The position numbers and the translations under genes are program-made. A model generated the notes under the pieces. That model was not told the DNA's origin, did not search any database, and saw only the letters and a program-made list of their open reading frames with translations. Shown here in pieces: positions 1-6,971 of a DNA stretch of 18,366 nt (its first letter is position 1; every line of letters starts with the position of its first letter). Where the stretch lies: the NCBI GenBank assembly GCA_030594905.1, contig JAUVEF010000004.1, forward strand, positions 1-18,366. Direction: 5' to 3'. This DNA is from Methanosarcinales archaeon (GTDB lineage: Archaea > Halobacteriota > Methanosarcinia > Methanosarcinales > Methanogasteraceae).

Positions 1-609
1 ATATCCGCTCTGATAAAAGGGGTTTCTGGAAATGTTGCTATATATTTCACATCATACTTCATGATGGACCAGTATCTTGAGTACTGTGAGCGAATGGCGG
101 ATGACTCCGGAAAGATACTGTACCTCGAGCCAAGAGAGTCAAAGCAGGTCCCGGATCTATTGAAACGGTTCTTTGAATCGGGACGCAGCATGGAAAAGGG
201 TGTGTTGCTTGCAGTATGCGGTGGAAAGATGAGCGAAGGGATCGACTATTATGGTGAAGCCCTGAAAGGGGCAATCGTCGTCGGACTTCCACTTGCGGCA
301 TTCTCAGAGGTGCAGAAACTCGTAAACGCATACTACCAGCGAAAATACGGGAAAGACAAGGGAATGTTCATTGCATACACACTCCCTGCGATAAACAAAG
401 CGCTTCAGGCGATTGGCAGGGTGCACAGGTCCGCAGACGAGACCGGAGTTCTTATGCTCTGCGATGCACGGTTTTCACAGGAGAAACGGCTTGGCGTCAG
501 GCAGCATCTGCCGCAGTGGATTCAGGACGAGATGATCATCTGCGATGGCGCGTGGTCGCGGGAACTTGTAGAAGGGTGGAGCAGTGGGGCACTCAATAAA
601 GATGAATGA
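1..609 (+). CDS. XPD/Rad3-like DEAD_2-type helicase, C-terminal part (5' truncated by window)
   Basis: The reading frame is open from base 1, so this is the last 202 residues of a longer protein. Helicase domain 2 is visible: a GNVAIYFTSY strand near the window start (motif IV region), motif V GGKMSEGIDY at window residues 74-83, and motif VI QAIGRVHRS at residues 136-144, whose arginines act in ATP hydrolysis. This combination, with the LPLAAFSE and YYQRKYG segments, is typical of the HelicaseC2 domain of superfamily 2 XPD/Rad3/DinG helicases, which are 5'-to-3' DNA helicases used in repair. The N-terminal Walker motifs and the possible four-cysteine Fe-S domain lie outside the window, so whether this is a true iron-sulfur XPD cannot be decided. 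The ATG at 61 is an internal methionine, not the start. The next gene begins about 400 bases downstream. Confidence 0.88.
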   Translation: MSALIKGVSGNVAIYFTSYFMMDQYLEYCERMADDSGKILYLEPRESKQVPDLLKRFFESGRSMEKGVLLAVCGGKMSEGIDYYGEALKGAIVVGLPLAAFSEVQKLVNAYYQRKYGKDKGMFIAYTLPAINKALQAIGRVHRSADETGVLMLCDARFSQEKRLGVRQHLPQWIQDEMIICDGAWSRELVEGWSSGALNKDE

Positions 610-706
610 TGGGGTCTAAGGAGTTATCCCGACCTACCATAGTTCCCTTGACGTTAATTTGTGCATGCTCGGGCAACTTGTGGTAGGAGCCATGAGATTG
701 CATAGA

Positions 707-760
707 TTTCCACAAGATTTCTGTGTTAATCTTGTGTAATCGTGTGTAATCTCGTGGTTT
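707..760. repeat. Dispersed intergenic repeat, copy A (hairpin plus GTGTAATC repeats)
   Basis: A perfect 9-bp inverted repeat CACAAGATT (711-719) and AATCTTGTG (728-736) encloses an 8-base loop. It runs into two further short units, GTGTAATCGTG and GTGTAATCTCGTGGTT, ending at about 759. Very similar words (GTGGAAATC, GTGTAATC, GTGGTT) recur at 10690-10753 and 18149-18178, always between genes. This looks like a small interspersed repeat family rather than a regulatory site of one gene. No transposase is nearby. Confidence 0.6.
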
Positions 761-974
761 TATATGCGAATATCCACACAATACTTGAGTAAGTACGCCA
801 ATTTCGCATCTTTTTGTGCTCATTCCTGGACAGTCCCTCACCTCCTCGCAAAGTAATCAAAATTTGAGGAAACCCCATTATACACTACCCTACCCATCCT
901 ACCCTCGTAGCTACCATTCAACGATCCAATTACCTCGCATGGAAATTACAAACCAATTTGCACATAAAACAACA

Positions 975-982
975 TTTATTAC
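975..982 (+). promoter_or_regulatory. Candidate TATA box for the 1006 gene, leaderless transcript likely
   Basis: TTTATTAC lies 24-31 bases before the ATG at 1006 in an A/T-rich block. Archaeal transcription usually starts about 25 bases past the TATA centre, which would place it at or next to the ATG. No Shine-Dalgarno sequence precedes the ATG, which agrees with a leaderless message. A second A/T-rich word, CATATAAT at 990-997, is too close to the ATG to serve. Confidence 0.35.
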
Positions 983-1005
983 ACTTTAACATATAATCAA
1001 TAACA

Positions 1006-1959
1006 ATGCGCCGAAAAACGAGAATTGCACTCTTGTGCACTATACTCATAATATCGCTCACGACCTGCGGGTGCCTCCGGGATTTTGAAGAAAGCCGGCT
1101 CACGATCGCAGAGACCGATATCTCGCCAGAGCGGGTCACAAGCACCGATGTTCTGCTGAATGTGACAACGTATGTCGAGAACCGCGGGGATGGTGAGAGT
1201 GGGGGTGCAAAACTAATCTTAAAAGCGTTTGATTCTGCATCAGGACTCCTCATAGGAGAGACAACGACCTCTGCCGGGAGCATCGATGAGGGCAAGACAA
1301 TACCGGTGTTGCAACAGATCAGTGTCGAAAGAGAGGGTGGCTATCGGATTGATGTTGTTTTATTCGAAGATGATAAGCGATTGAGACGACAATCGTTGCA
1401 AATCTCTGGTATCGGCGATCTGACCCCAAATATCCATGATATAGGTATCAAGGTTCAGGAGATGGACTTTCTGGTAGAGAATGTGACTGATTCACGAGTT
1501 GTGATTGGTGTGGATCTCTACCTCACAAACGAGGGCGACTCCACGAGCGAGGACCTGCCGATGCTCGTCAAAGCCCGTGAGGTTGATGCAGGACTACTTG
1601 CTGACAAGATCTGGATCACAACCGGAAGCATCAAGAAAGAGACAACGATCATCCGTAGTTGTGATATCGCGGTTCCTGATGGCTACAATTACATCGTTGA
1701 GGCGCTGATCTGGAAGAACGATACAATCGTTGAGCGCGGAGAGGGTGTGGTGCAGCTCAACCCGAAACGCACGATCCCGAAGGACGAAGAGATCATCTCA
1801 GACACGATTCGGGTCGATGATTTCATGCCAGAATCCGAAGCGAGGGATTATGGGGGAGTGACAGGTGGAATGGAGAAAGCCCCTGGATTTACTTCTATGC
1901 TGGCTGCAATTACGATTATGGTCGCCGTACTTACCCATGTCAGAAGGAGGGAGGACTAA
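1006..1959 (+). CDS. PGF-CTERM surface protein with two CARDB-like beta domains and N-terminal signal/lipobox
   Basis: This 317-residue exported protein is probably tethered to the outside of the cell membrane. Residues 1-23 form a signal peptide: basic MRRKTR, a hydrophobic stretch, then LTTCGC, where Cys23 after Gly could be a lipobox cysteine. Two related beta-rich segments follow, about 45-135 and 145-255, each with an N-x-G-x turn (VENRGDGES, LTNEGDSTS) and later GGYRIDVVLFEDD or GYNYIVEALIWKND. They resemble CARDB/Ig-like domains in tandem. The C-terminus has a PGF tripeptide at the start of a hydrophobic helix and ends in RRRED, the tripartite pattern of PGF-CTERM signals processed by archaeosortase A. 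The start is the first in-frame ATG after a TATA-like box. The stop overlaps the next start (TAATG), so the two are translationally coupled. No enzymatic motif is visible; a ligand- or polymer-binding surface role is inference. Confidence 0.75.
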   Translation: MRRKTRIALLCTILIISLTTCGCLRDFEESRLTIAETDISPERVTSTDVLLNVTTYVENRGDGESGGAKLILKAFDSASGLLIGETTTSAGSIDEGKTIPVLQQISVEREGGYRIDVVLFEDDKRLRRQSLQISGIGDLTPNIHDIGIKVQEMDFLVENVTDSRVVIGVDLYLTNEGDSTSEDLPMLVKAREVDAGLLADKIWITTGSIKKETTIIRSCDIAVPDGYNYIVEALIWKNDTIVERGEGVVQLNPKRTIPKDEEIISDTIRVDDFMPESEARDYGGVTGGMEKAPGFTSMLAAITIMVAVLTHVRRRED

Positions 1960-2180
1960 TGGCTGATAACAACCTTGAAAGCAAATTCAAAACCGGAACG
2001 CTCGTGATAGCGATGTTTCTTGTGCTCGTTGCCACGTTCCATTTCTATTTCTCGGTACAGGACGTGATCGGTACGTGGTTTGAGTATCAGTACGCATCGA
2101 TCTTCCGTGCGATCTTCTCGTTTGTTGTGATCGTGGTCTGCATCTACCTGATCCGGTTTCACATTATTTCGCGAGGCTGA
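1959..2180 (+). CDS. Small two-helix membrane protein coupled to the PGF-CTERM protein
   Basis: The product has 73 residues with two predicted transmembrane helices, about residues 13-34 (TLVIAMFLVLVATFHFYF) and 46-68 (IFRAIFSFVVIVVCIYLI). A polar N-terminus and a WFEYQY loop lie outside them. The ATG overlaps the upstream stop in TAATG and follows a strong purine-rich site, AGGAGGGAGG, at 1946-1955, so the start is well supported. I do not recognise the family. Tight coupling to an archaeosortase-type surface protein suggests a partner or membrane adaptor, but this is inference from position only. Confidence 0.65.
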   Translation: MADNNLESKFKTGTLVIAMFLVLVATFHFYFSVQDVIGTWFEYQYASIFRAIFSFVVIVVCIYLIRFHIISRG

Positions 2181-2230
2181 AGTTCGTCGACCAGAAAACC
2201 TTATGCACCTCGCATTGAGGAGAATGTGGT

Positions 2231-2974
2231 ATGACAATAACCATCGCAATTACAGGAAAGGGCGGAACAGGGAAGACAGCGGTTGCCACGCTGCTGATCC
2301 GGCATGTCGTGCGCACAGGTCGGGTGCTGCTTGCGGTCGATGCCGACCCTGACACCAACCTTCCGGAGGCACTCGGCGAGACCGCTGACCGAACCGTGGG
2401 CGATGTCAGGGAGATCCTGATGGGGGATCTCCCGCCTGATGTCGACAAGATGCGTCTGCTCGAATCCCGGATATACGAGATATTAATCGAGAATGCTGGT
2501 TACGACCTGCTCGTGATGGGAAGACCTGATGGAGCCGGATGCTACTGCTATGCAAACAACCTGCTGCGTGGCATCATTGACAAGATTACGAAGAACTACG
2601 ATCTTGTGATCATCGACACCGCAGCCGGCATGGAGCATCTCAGCAGAAAGATCATCCGCGATCCCGATCACCTGCTGTTAGTAACCGACGGCTCGCGCAA
2701 AGGACTGACAACCGCCGAGCGGATACGGGATCTTGTTGCCGAACTTGATCTCGGATTCAAAAAGATGCACATCATTCTGAATAAGGTTACGCCCGAAAAT
2801 AAAGAGAGTCTGGTGATGCAGGCATCAAAACTCGGCTTTGAGATCGCCGGAACGATCCCATTTGACGCAAAGCTCGCGGATTACGACCTCCACGGAATGC
2901 CGCTGATCGATCTGCCCGATGATTCGAGCGCGGTCAGGGAGATTGAGCGGATATGTGAGTTGCTCGGGATATAA
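2231..2974 (+). CDS. cooC: CooC-type nickel-insertion ATPase for CO dehydrogenase
   Basis: This 247-residue cytoplasmic P-loop ATPase belongs to the SIMIBI/MinD-like class. CooC proteins use ATP-driven dimerisation to help load nickel into the C-cluster of Ni-CO dehydrogenase. Visible features are the deviant Walker A GKGGTGKT at 9-16 with signature Lys10, switch I DADPDTNL at 37-44, the metal-binding CYC pair (Cys104, Cys106) inside MGRPDGAGCYCYANN, and Walker B LVIIDTAAG at 125-133. The Cys-x-Cys pair separates CooC from MinD and ParA. Length matches the family. GAGGAGA precedes the ATG by about 9 bases. No cdh/coo structural gene is in the window, so its client is inferred to be an acetyl-CoA decarbonylase/synthase CODH elsewhere. 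It is convergent with orc1/cdc6. Confidence 0.9.
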   Translation: MTITIAITGKGGTGKTAVATLLIRHVVRTGRVLLAVDADPDTNLPEALGETADRTVGDVREILMGDLPPDVDKMRLLESRIYEILIENAGYDLLVMGRPDGAGCYCYANNLLRGIIDKITKNYDLVIIDTAAGMEHLSRKIIRDPDHLLLVTDGSRKGLTTAERIRDLVAELDLGFKKMHIILNKVTPENKESLVMQASKLGFEIAGTIPFDAKLADYDLHGMPLIDLPDDSSAVREIERICELLGI

Positions 2975-3040
2975 ACTGCGGTTGTGGCCGTTGCAGTGAT
3001 CTGCGGTAGCTATCCGGATTTTGGTAACTACTCAAGTATA

Positions 3041-3081
3041 TTGATTGGACTCCTGATTGCGATTCTATCGCATCCTATCAA
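3041..3081. terminator. Imperfect hairpin between convergent cooC and orc1/cdc6
   Basis: A perfect stem TGCGAT/ATCGCA (3058-3063 and 3067-3072, loop TCT) sits inside a longer imperfect pairing of TTGATTGG (3041-3048) with CCTATCAA (3074-3081). It lies about 65 bases after the cooC stop, in the roughly 200-base gap between two convergent genes. A run reading TTATTTTTC on the minus strand adjoins it. A bidirectional terminator role is plausible but unproven. Confidence 0.3.
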
Positions 3082-3173
3082 GAAAAATAACCGTTGATGG
3101 ACGCGGAGGCTCAAGAGAGCTATATCATCATCCGCGATCTTCCGCAATCGGGGGATACTGGGGATATTTCCCC

Positions 3174-4436
3174 TCACATCCCCAGTTGCGCCTGGAACGA
3201 GTTGAATTTCATGTCAATGAGCGGTTGCAGGCGGGTGTCTGTGACCAGCATATTATGGACGTGATCCGCAGGCGTTTCGAGCGATATCTCCTTGGTCATG
3301 CCATATCTCCCGCGATTGACGACTGTTGCATTCACGATCCCCAGCATATCGAGTTCTGAGATCAGTTCGGTGATGCGCCGCTGTGTCAACACATCAAGAT
3401 CGAGCACAGCACACATGCGTTTGTAGATTCGATAAACCTCGCCGGTGGACATGATCTTTCTGCCGCTTGGCTTCCGCATCGATTCAGTGGCTTTATCGAG
3501 TATTGTGATGCCGTACAGCAGCAGTTTCGACTGGGTCGGAAGCGTCACTACGACTTCTGCAACCCGGTCAGACTCGATTTTGGACTGCGCCTTCCTGACG
3601 TTTGCCACCCGCACAACCATCGAACCGTCGCGTTCGGCAAGTTCTGCCGAGACCCGGAGCAGGTCGAGCGCCTTGCGTGCGTCGCCATGCTCTCTTGCCG
3701 CAAGTGCAGCACACAGTGAGATCACATCGTTACTGAGCGATTCGTTGCCAAATGCCATCTCGGCACGCTGGCGCAGGATGTCTGACAGTTGATCAGCGTT
3801 GTAAGGCGGAAAAACAATCTCCTCTTCCCCAAGAGAGCTTCTGACTCTTGGATCAAGGAATTCTGTGAACGTCAAATCATTTGAAATCCCCACAAGACTA
3901 ACCTTGGCGTGGTTTAGCGTAGAATTGATTCTTGACAGGCTGTATAACACATCATCGCCTTTCTTTATCAGTTTGTCGATCTCATCGAGTATGATGACCA
4001 CAACCTGTTCCGTCGAATCGACTGCACTTTTGAATTCAGTGTATACCTGATCAGTGGGCCATCCTGTCATCGGTATCCGCTTGCCAAAACTCCGCGCCAG
4101 GTTGGCGAGTAGCCGATACTGAGTATCAATGACCTCACAGTTCATATACAGAACCTTACAGGGTATCCCGCGCTTTGCCCCCACATTCTCAAGTTCGTCG
4201 CCAACGTGTGTAGTAACTGCCGTTTTTCCAGTCCCGGTCTTTCCATAGATTAATATGTTTGATGGGGTGTCTCCACGCAGTGCTACGACCAGAATTTTGA
4301 GGAGTGCCTCAACCTCACGGTCCCGGTGTGGGAGGTACTCCGGTACGTATGTCGAACGGAGCACATCCCTGTTCAGGAACATCGATTTCGATTCAAGCAA
4401 TCCTTCAATAACTTCCGCTATAGATGTATTTTTCAA
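3174..4436 (-). CDS. cdc6: Orc1/Cdc6 replication initiator
   Basis: This AAA+ initiator recognises replication origins and helps load the MCM helicase. From the chosen start it has 420 residues, the usual archaeal size. The N-terminal segment SMFLNRDVLRSTYVPEYLPHR (18-38) is typical of the family. It is followed by Walker A GKTGTGKT (65-72), Walker B VVIILDEID (146-154), sensor 1 SLVGISND, the DPRVRSSL initiator-specific region, sensor 2 HGDARKALDLLR, and a C-terminal winged helix ending near MTKEISL. The frame extends to 4589, but that would overlap aspS. TTG at 4436 follows GGAGG at 7-base spacing and gives a family-like N-terminus, so I use it. It lies 88 bases downstream of aspS on the same strand. 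No origin recognition box repeats were recognised near it. Confidence 0.9.
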   Translation of the reverse strand: MKNTSIAEVIEGLLESKSMFLNRDVLRSTYVPEYLPHRDREVEALLKILVVALRGDTPSNILIYGKTGTGKTAVTTHVGDELENVGAKRGIPCKVLYMNCEVIDTQYRLLANLARSFGKRIPMTGWPTDQVYTEFKSAVDSTEQVVVIILDEIDKLIKKGDDVLYSLSRINSTLNHAKVSLVGISNDLTFTEFLDPRVRSSLGEEEIVFPPYNADQLSDILRQRAEMAFGNESLSNDVISLCAALAAREHGDARKALDLLRVSAELAERDGSMVVRVANVRKAQSKIESDRVAEVVVTLPTQSKLLLYGITILDKATESMRKPSGRKIMSTGEVYRIYKRMCAVLDLDVLTQRRITELISELDMLGIVNATVVNRGRYGMTKEISLETPADHVHNMLVTDTRLQPLIDMKFNSFQAQLGM

Positions 4437-4498
4437 AGAGCACCCTCCAAATGTTGCTAAATCCACTTCACCTACATCATTATTAAGGATTTCGGGCG

Positions 4499-4514
4499 TA
4501 TAATTGTATTTTAA
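4499..4514 (-). promoter_or_regulatory. Candidate TATA region for cdc6
   Basis: On the minus strand the aspS-cdc6 gap contains TTAAAATACAATTATA (4514 down to 4499), with two overlapping TATA-like words. A start 25-30 bases further on would give a leader of roughly 45 bases containing the GGAGG site before the TTG at 4436. This suggests cdc6 has its own promoter rather than relying only on aspS readthrough. Confidence 0.4.
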
Positions 4515-4524
4515 CCCGTAATAA

Positions 4525-5820
4525 CTAAGGCGAGAGCCGTTTTCGGTCACGGGGGAACAACACCACATCACGTATATTCTCGACATCAAGCATGGTCATG
4601 ACCAGCCGATCCGCCCCAAGCCCCCATCCGGCATGCGGAGGCATCCCGTACCTGAACGCTTTCAGGTAGAAATCAAAGCCATCAGGGTCAAGTCCACACG
4701 CCGCGATTCTCTGGCGCAGCAGACTATGGGAGTGGATACGCTGCGAACCCGACGCAAGTTCCATGCGCGGGTGCATCAGGTCAAACGATTTGCTGTAGCG
4801 TGTATCATCCTCGCGCGGATGGGTGTAATACGGCTTGATATGCAGTGGCCAATCAGTGATAAAATAGTGCTCACCGACGGCGTTTCCCACAGCGCGCTCG
4901 GCAACAGTTCCAAAGTCATCGCCCCACTCGATCTCGTGCCCCTGCTGGTGCGCGATATCAAGCGCGTCATCATAAGTCAGCCGTCGAAACGGCAGTTTGG
5001 GTGTGGTAAGCTCGATTCCGAGCGCTTCTAACTGCGGCACGCACTGGCGCGACACGTTTTCGTACACGTCATGAACCAATCGCTCAAGAATCCCCATCAC
5101 ATCAGAATGATCCATGAAACTCGCCTCGATATCGATCGAAGTAGCCTCATTGAGATGCCGCAAGGTGTCATGCTCCTCGGCACGGAAGATCGCTCCGATC
5201 TCACTCACTCGATCGAAACCCGCAGCCATCATGATCTGTTTGTACAGTTGCGGACTCTGGTTAAGGAATGCTTCTCTGTTAAAGTAGGTAATCGGGAACA
5301 ACGCCGTGCCGCCCTCTGTCGCGGCGGCGACCACCTTTGGGGTGTGAATCTCGATGAACTCCTCGTTTGCAAGAAAATCGCGGACCGCTTTCAATGCGTG
5401 GTTGCGGATCACGAATACTGCAAGTGTCGTTCTCCGTCTCAGATCTATAAACCTTGAATCAAGGCGTGTATCGATGTCTGCACCGACCTTTTCGGTGACA
5501 TCCATTGGCAGAGGGGATTCTGCCTCGGAAAGCATGTCCACACTCTCTGGGATTATTTCGTATCCGTTCGGAGCTTGGTTTGCCTCTTTCACGACTCCGG
5601 TTACCAGAATGACAGATTCCCGGTTCAGTCTTCTGCCCATGTCAAAGAGGTCCGGATCGGTCTTCTTCTTGACCATTGTGACCTGCATAAATCCTTCCCG
5701 GTCTCGCAGCACAAGAAAACAGATCCCTCCAAGATCGCGGATCTCGTGTACCCAGCCGGTGACCGTGACGGTATCGCCGCCCATCTCAGGTGTGATCCCA
5801 GATGCATAATGAGTTCGCAT
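4525..5820 (-). CDS. aspS: Aspartyl-tRNA synthetase, archaeal type, probably non-discriminating
   Basis: This class IIb synthetase charges tRNA-Asp and possibly tRNA-Asn with aspartate. The product has 431 residues from ATG 5820. The N-terminal OB-fold anticodon domain contains [12 protein letters not shown] at 21-32. The catalytic domain shows motif 1 around [10 protein letters not shown] (155-164), motif 2 FRAEEHDT (212-219), [11 protein letters not shown] (222-232) and motif 3 [11 protein letters not shown] near the C-terminus, ending [10 protein letters not shown]. The frame extends upstream to 5982, but MRTHYASGI at 5820 is the standard archaeal N-terminus and gives normal length. His25 (in WVH) and Pro84 (in APNGYEI) match residues reported for non-discriminating archaeal AspRS, where discriminating forms have Trp and Lys. 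cdc6 lies downstream on the same strand and a moaA-like gene is divergent. Confidence 0.93.
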   Translation of the reverse strand: MRTHYASGITPEMGGDTVTVTGWVHEIRDLGGICFLVLRDREGFMQVTMVKKKTDPDLFDMGRRLNRESVILVTGVVKEANQAPNGYEIIPESVDMLSEAESPLPMDVTEKVGADIDTRLDSRFIDLRRRTTLAVFVIRNHALKAVRDFLANEEFIEIHTPKVVAAATEGGTALFPITYFNREAFLNQSPQLYKQIMMAAGFDRVSEIGAIFRAEEHDTLRHLNEATSIDIEASFMDHSDVMGILERLVHDVYENVSRQCVPQLEALGIELTTPKLPFRRLTYDDALDIAHQQGHEIEWGDDFGTVAERAVGNAVGEHYFITDWPLHIKPYYTHPREDDTRYSKSFDLMHPRMELASGSQRIHSHSLLRQRIAACGLDPDGFDFYLKAFRYGMPPHAGWGLGADRLVMTMLDVENIRDVVLFPRDRKRLSP

Positions 5821-5960
5821 GATAGCCATAATGGACATAAATGTGGGAGTATTCATGTTATGTGTTTTGGTGGGGTGGATCGTTTGTAGGGGGGCTATTT
5901 GGTATGTGCACCAGAGGCAACAATTGATGTGTAGTTGTGTAAGATGTCGCCACGCCAGAC

Positions 5961-6884
5961 ATGCAAAACATACGTGCTCCATTAATCGACCCGTACAACC
6001 GCACGATCACGAGCCTGCGCATATCCCTTACGCAGCGGTGTAACCTGCGTTGCATCTACTGCCACGGAGAAGGTGAATCGATATCACCGAGCACCCTCGC
6101 GCATGCACAAAGTGAGATTGGCAAGGAGACAATCGCAGCGCTTGTGCGTGCTTCGCGTGAACACGGCGTGCGCAGGATCAAGTTCACGGGAGGCGAGCCG
6201 CTCCTCCGCAGCGATTTTGCAGATATCATAAGTGAGCTTCCGCGCATGAAAGATATCTCTGCAACGACCAATGGGACGCTTCTTTCTGAATGCGCCCACG
6301 ATCTTGCGGCGGCGGGTCTTCACCGTGTGAACGTATCGCTTGACACGTTGCAGCCTGACCGGTACCGGCGTATCACCGGGTACGATATGCTAAATTCGGT
6401 GCTGGATGGTGTTGCTGCTGCTGTGGATGCGGGGCTTACGCCGGTCAAGCTGAATATGGTGATACTGGGTGGCACAAACGACGATGAGATATGGGACCTG
6501 ATCGATTTCGCACGTGGAGCAGGGGATGTTATACTCCAGATCATCGAACTTATGGATTTTACAGGAGTTTCAGGGAGTGTTGATATGGGTAGTATTGAAG
6601 ACACGCTGCGCGCACGGGCGTCCACTGTTGTTACGCGAGAGATGCATCGCCGCAAGAAATATTTAATCGACGGAGCCGAGGTCGAAGTCGTGCGACCGAT
6701 TGACAATTCTGAGTTCTGCGCAAACTGTAATCGGCTGCGTGTGACATCTGATGGACAATTAAAGGGGTGCCTGCTTAGTAACGACGGTCTTGTTGACATA
6801 TCCGGCGCGACAGAAGATGAGCTGCATCCACTGCTTGAGAAGGCGGTTGCCATGCGAAAGCCGTATTACCGCCCGGATGTGTGA
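5961..6884 (+). CDS. moaA: MoaA-like radical SAM enzyme (GTP 3',8-cyclase), molybdopterin synthesis
   Basis: MoaA converts GTP to 3',8-cyclo-GTP, the first step of molybdopterin synthesis. In these archaea molybdopterin would supply Mo/W enzymes such as formylmethanofuran dehydrogenase. The 307-residue protein has the radical SAM site CNLRCIYC (Cys27, Cys31, Cys34), GGEP at 77-80 for SAM binding, and the MoaA-specific second cluster site Cys253-x2-Cys256-x13-Cys270 ([19 protein letters not shown]). The order and the 13-residue spacing fit MoaA rather than a general radical SAM protein. The bacterial C-terminal Gly-Gly tail is absent; the protein ends YYRPDV. I believe archaeal MoaA commonly lacks that tail. 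No other moa genes are adjacent. The ATG at 5961 has no clear ribosome binding site, and the RTITSLRIS lead-in agrees with a start near here. Confidence 0.87.
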   Translation: MQNIRAPLIDPYNRTITSLRISLTQRCNLRCIYCHGEGESISPSTLAHAQSEIGKETIAALVRASREHGVRRIKFTGGEPLLRSDFADIISELPRMKDISATTNGTLLSECAHDLAAAGLHRVNVSLDTLQPDRYRRITGYDMLNSVLDGVAAAVDAGLTPVKLNMVILGGTNDDEIWDLIDFARGAGDVILQIIELMDFTGVSGSVDMGSIEDTLRARASTVVTREMHRRKKYLIDGAEVEVVRPIDNSEFCANCNRLRVTSDGQLKGCLLSNDGLVDISGATEDELHPLLEKAVAMRKPYYRPDV

Positions 6885-6923
6885 AAGTTTAATATAGTAA
6901 GATTGATGTATGGTTTGTTAAGC

Positions 6924-6965
6924 AAATATAATCGATATCGCTTAACGTTCCAAGACATAGGAGGT
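6924..6965 (+). promoter_or_regulatory. Promoter and ribosome binding site of the atwA operon
   Basis: AAATATAAT at 6924-6932 is the best TATA candidate in the 87-base gap after moaA; TTTAATATA at about 6889-6897 is an alternative. AGGAGGT at 6959-6965 is a strong Shine-Dalgarno sequence 6 bases before the ATG at 6972. The operon therefore appears to start here rather than only by readthrough from moaA. Confidence 0.45.
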
Positions 6966-6971
6966 ACGTAG

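Larger units (their letters stand above)
610..1005. other. Intergenic region with repeat-derived sequence and CTACC-rich stretch
   Basis: I find no convincing gene in these 396 bases; short ORFs here have no recognisable family signature. The stretch holds a hairpin and repeat block at about 707-760 (listed separately), a spaced inverted pair CCTACCA (633-639) and TGGTAGG (681-687), and a pyrimidine-rich run at about 885-915 in which CTACC recurs four times with short spacers. The last 40 bases are A/T-rich and carry the likely promoter of the next gene. Confidence 0.5.

Noticed and set aside
593..841. 82-residue minus-strand ORF in the first intergenic region
   Set aside because: It overlaps the repeat block, has no SD or family signature, and its composition looks non-coding.
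930..1295. 121-residue minus-strand ORF
   Set aside because: It lies opposite the PGF-CTERM gene, is rich in Ser/Arg as expected for antisense reading, and shows no family motif.
2975..3173. Replication origin next to cdc6
   Set aside because: Origins often lie beside cdc6, but I saw no repeated origin recognition boxes or a long A/T-rich unwinding element on either side.
3160..3173. GGGGATATTTCCCC hairpin directly after the cdc6 stop
   Set aside because: It is a short five-base stem without an adjoining T-run on the minus strand; too weak to call as a terminator.
4437..4589. Upstream extension of the Orc1/Cdc6 frame to ATG 4589
   Set aside because: It would overlap aspS by 65 bases and has no family-like N-terminus; the TTG at 4436 has a good SD site.
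5821..5982. Upstream extension of aspS to 5982
   Set aside because: The extra 54 residues do not resemble AspRS and would overlap the start of the divergent moaA gene; MRTHYASGI at 5820 is the family start.
6320..6853. 177-residue minus-strand ORF
   Set aside because: It is antisense to moaA with low-complexity Ser-rich composition.
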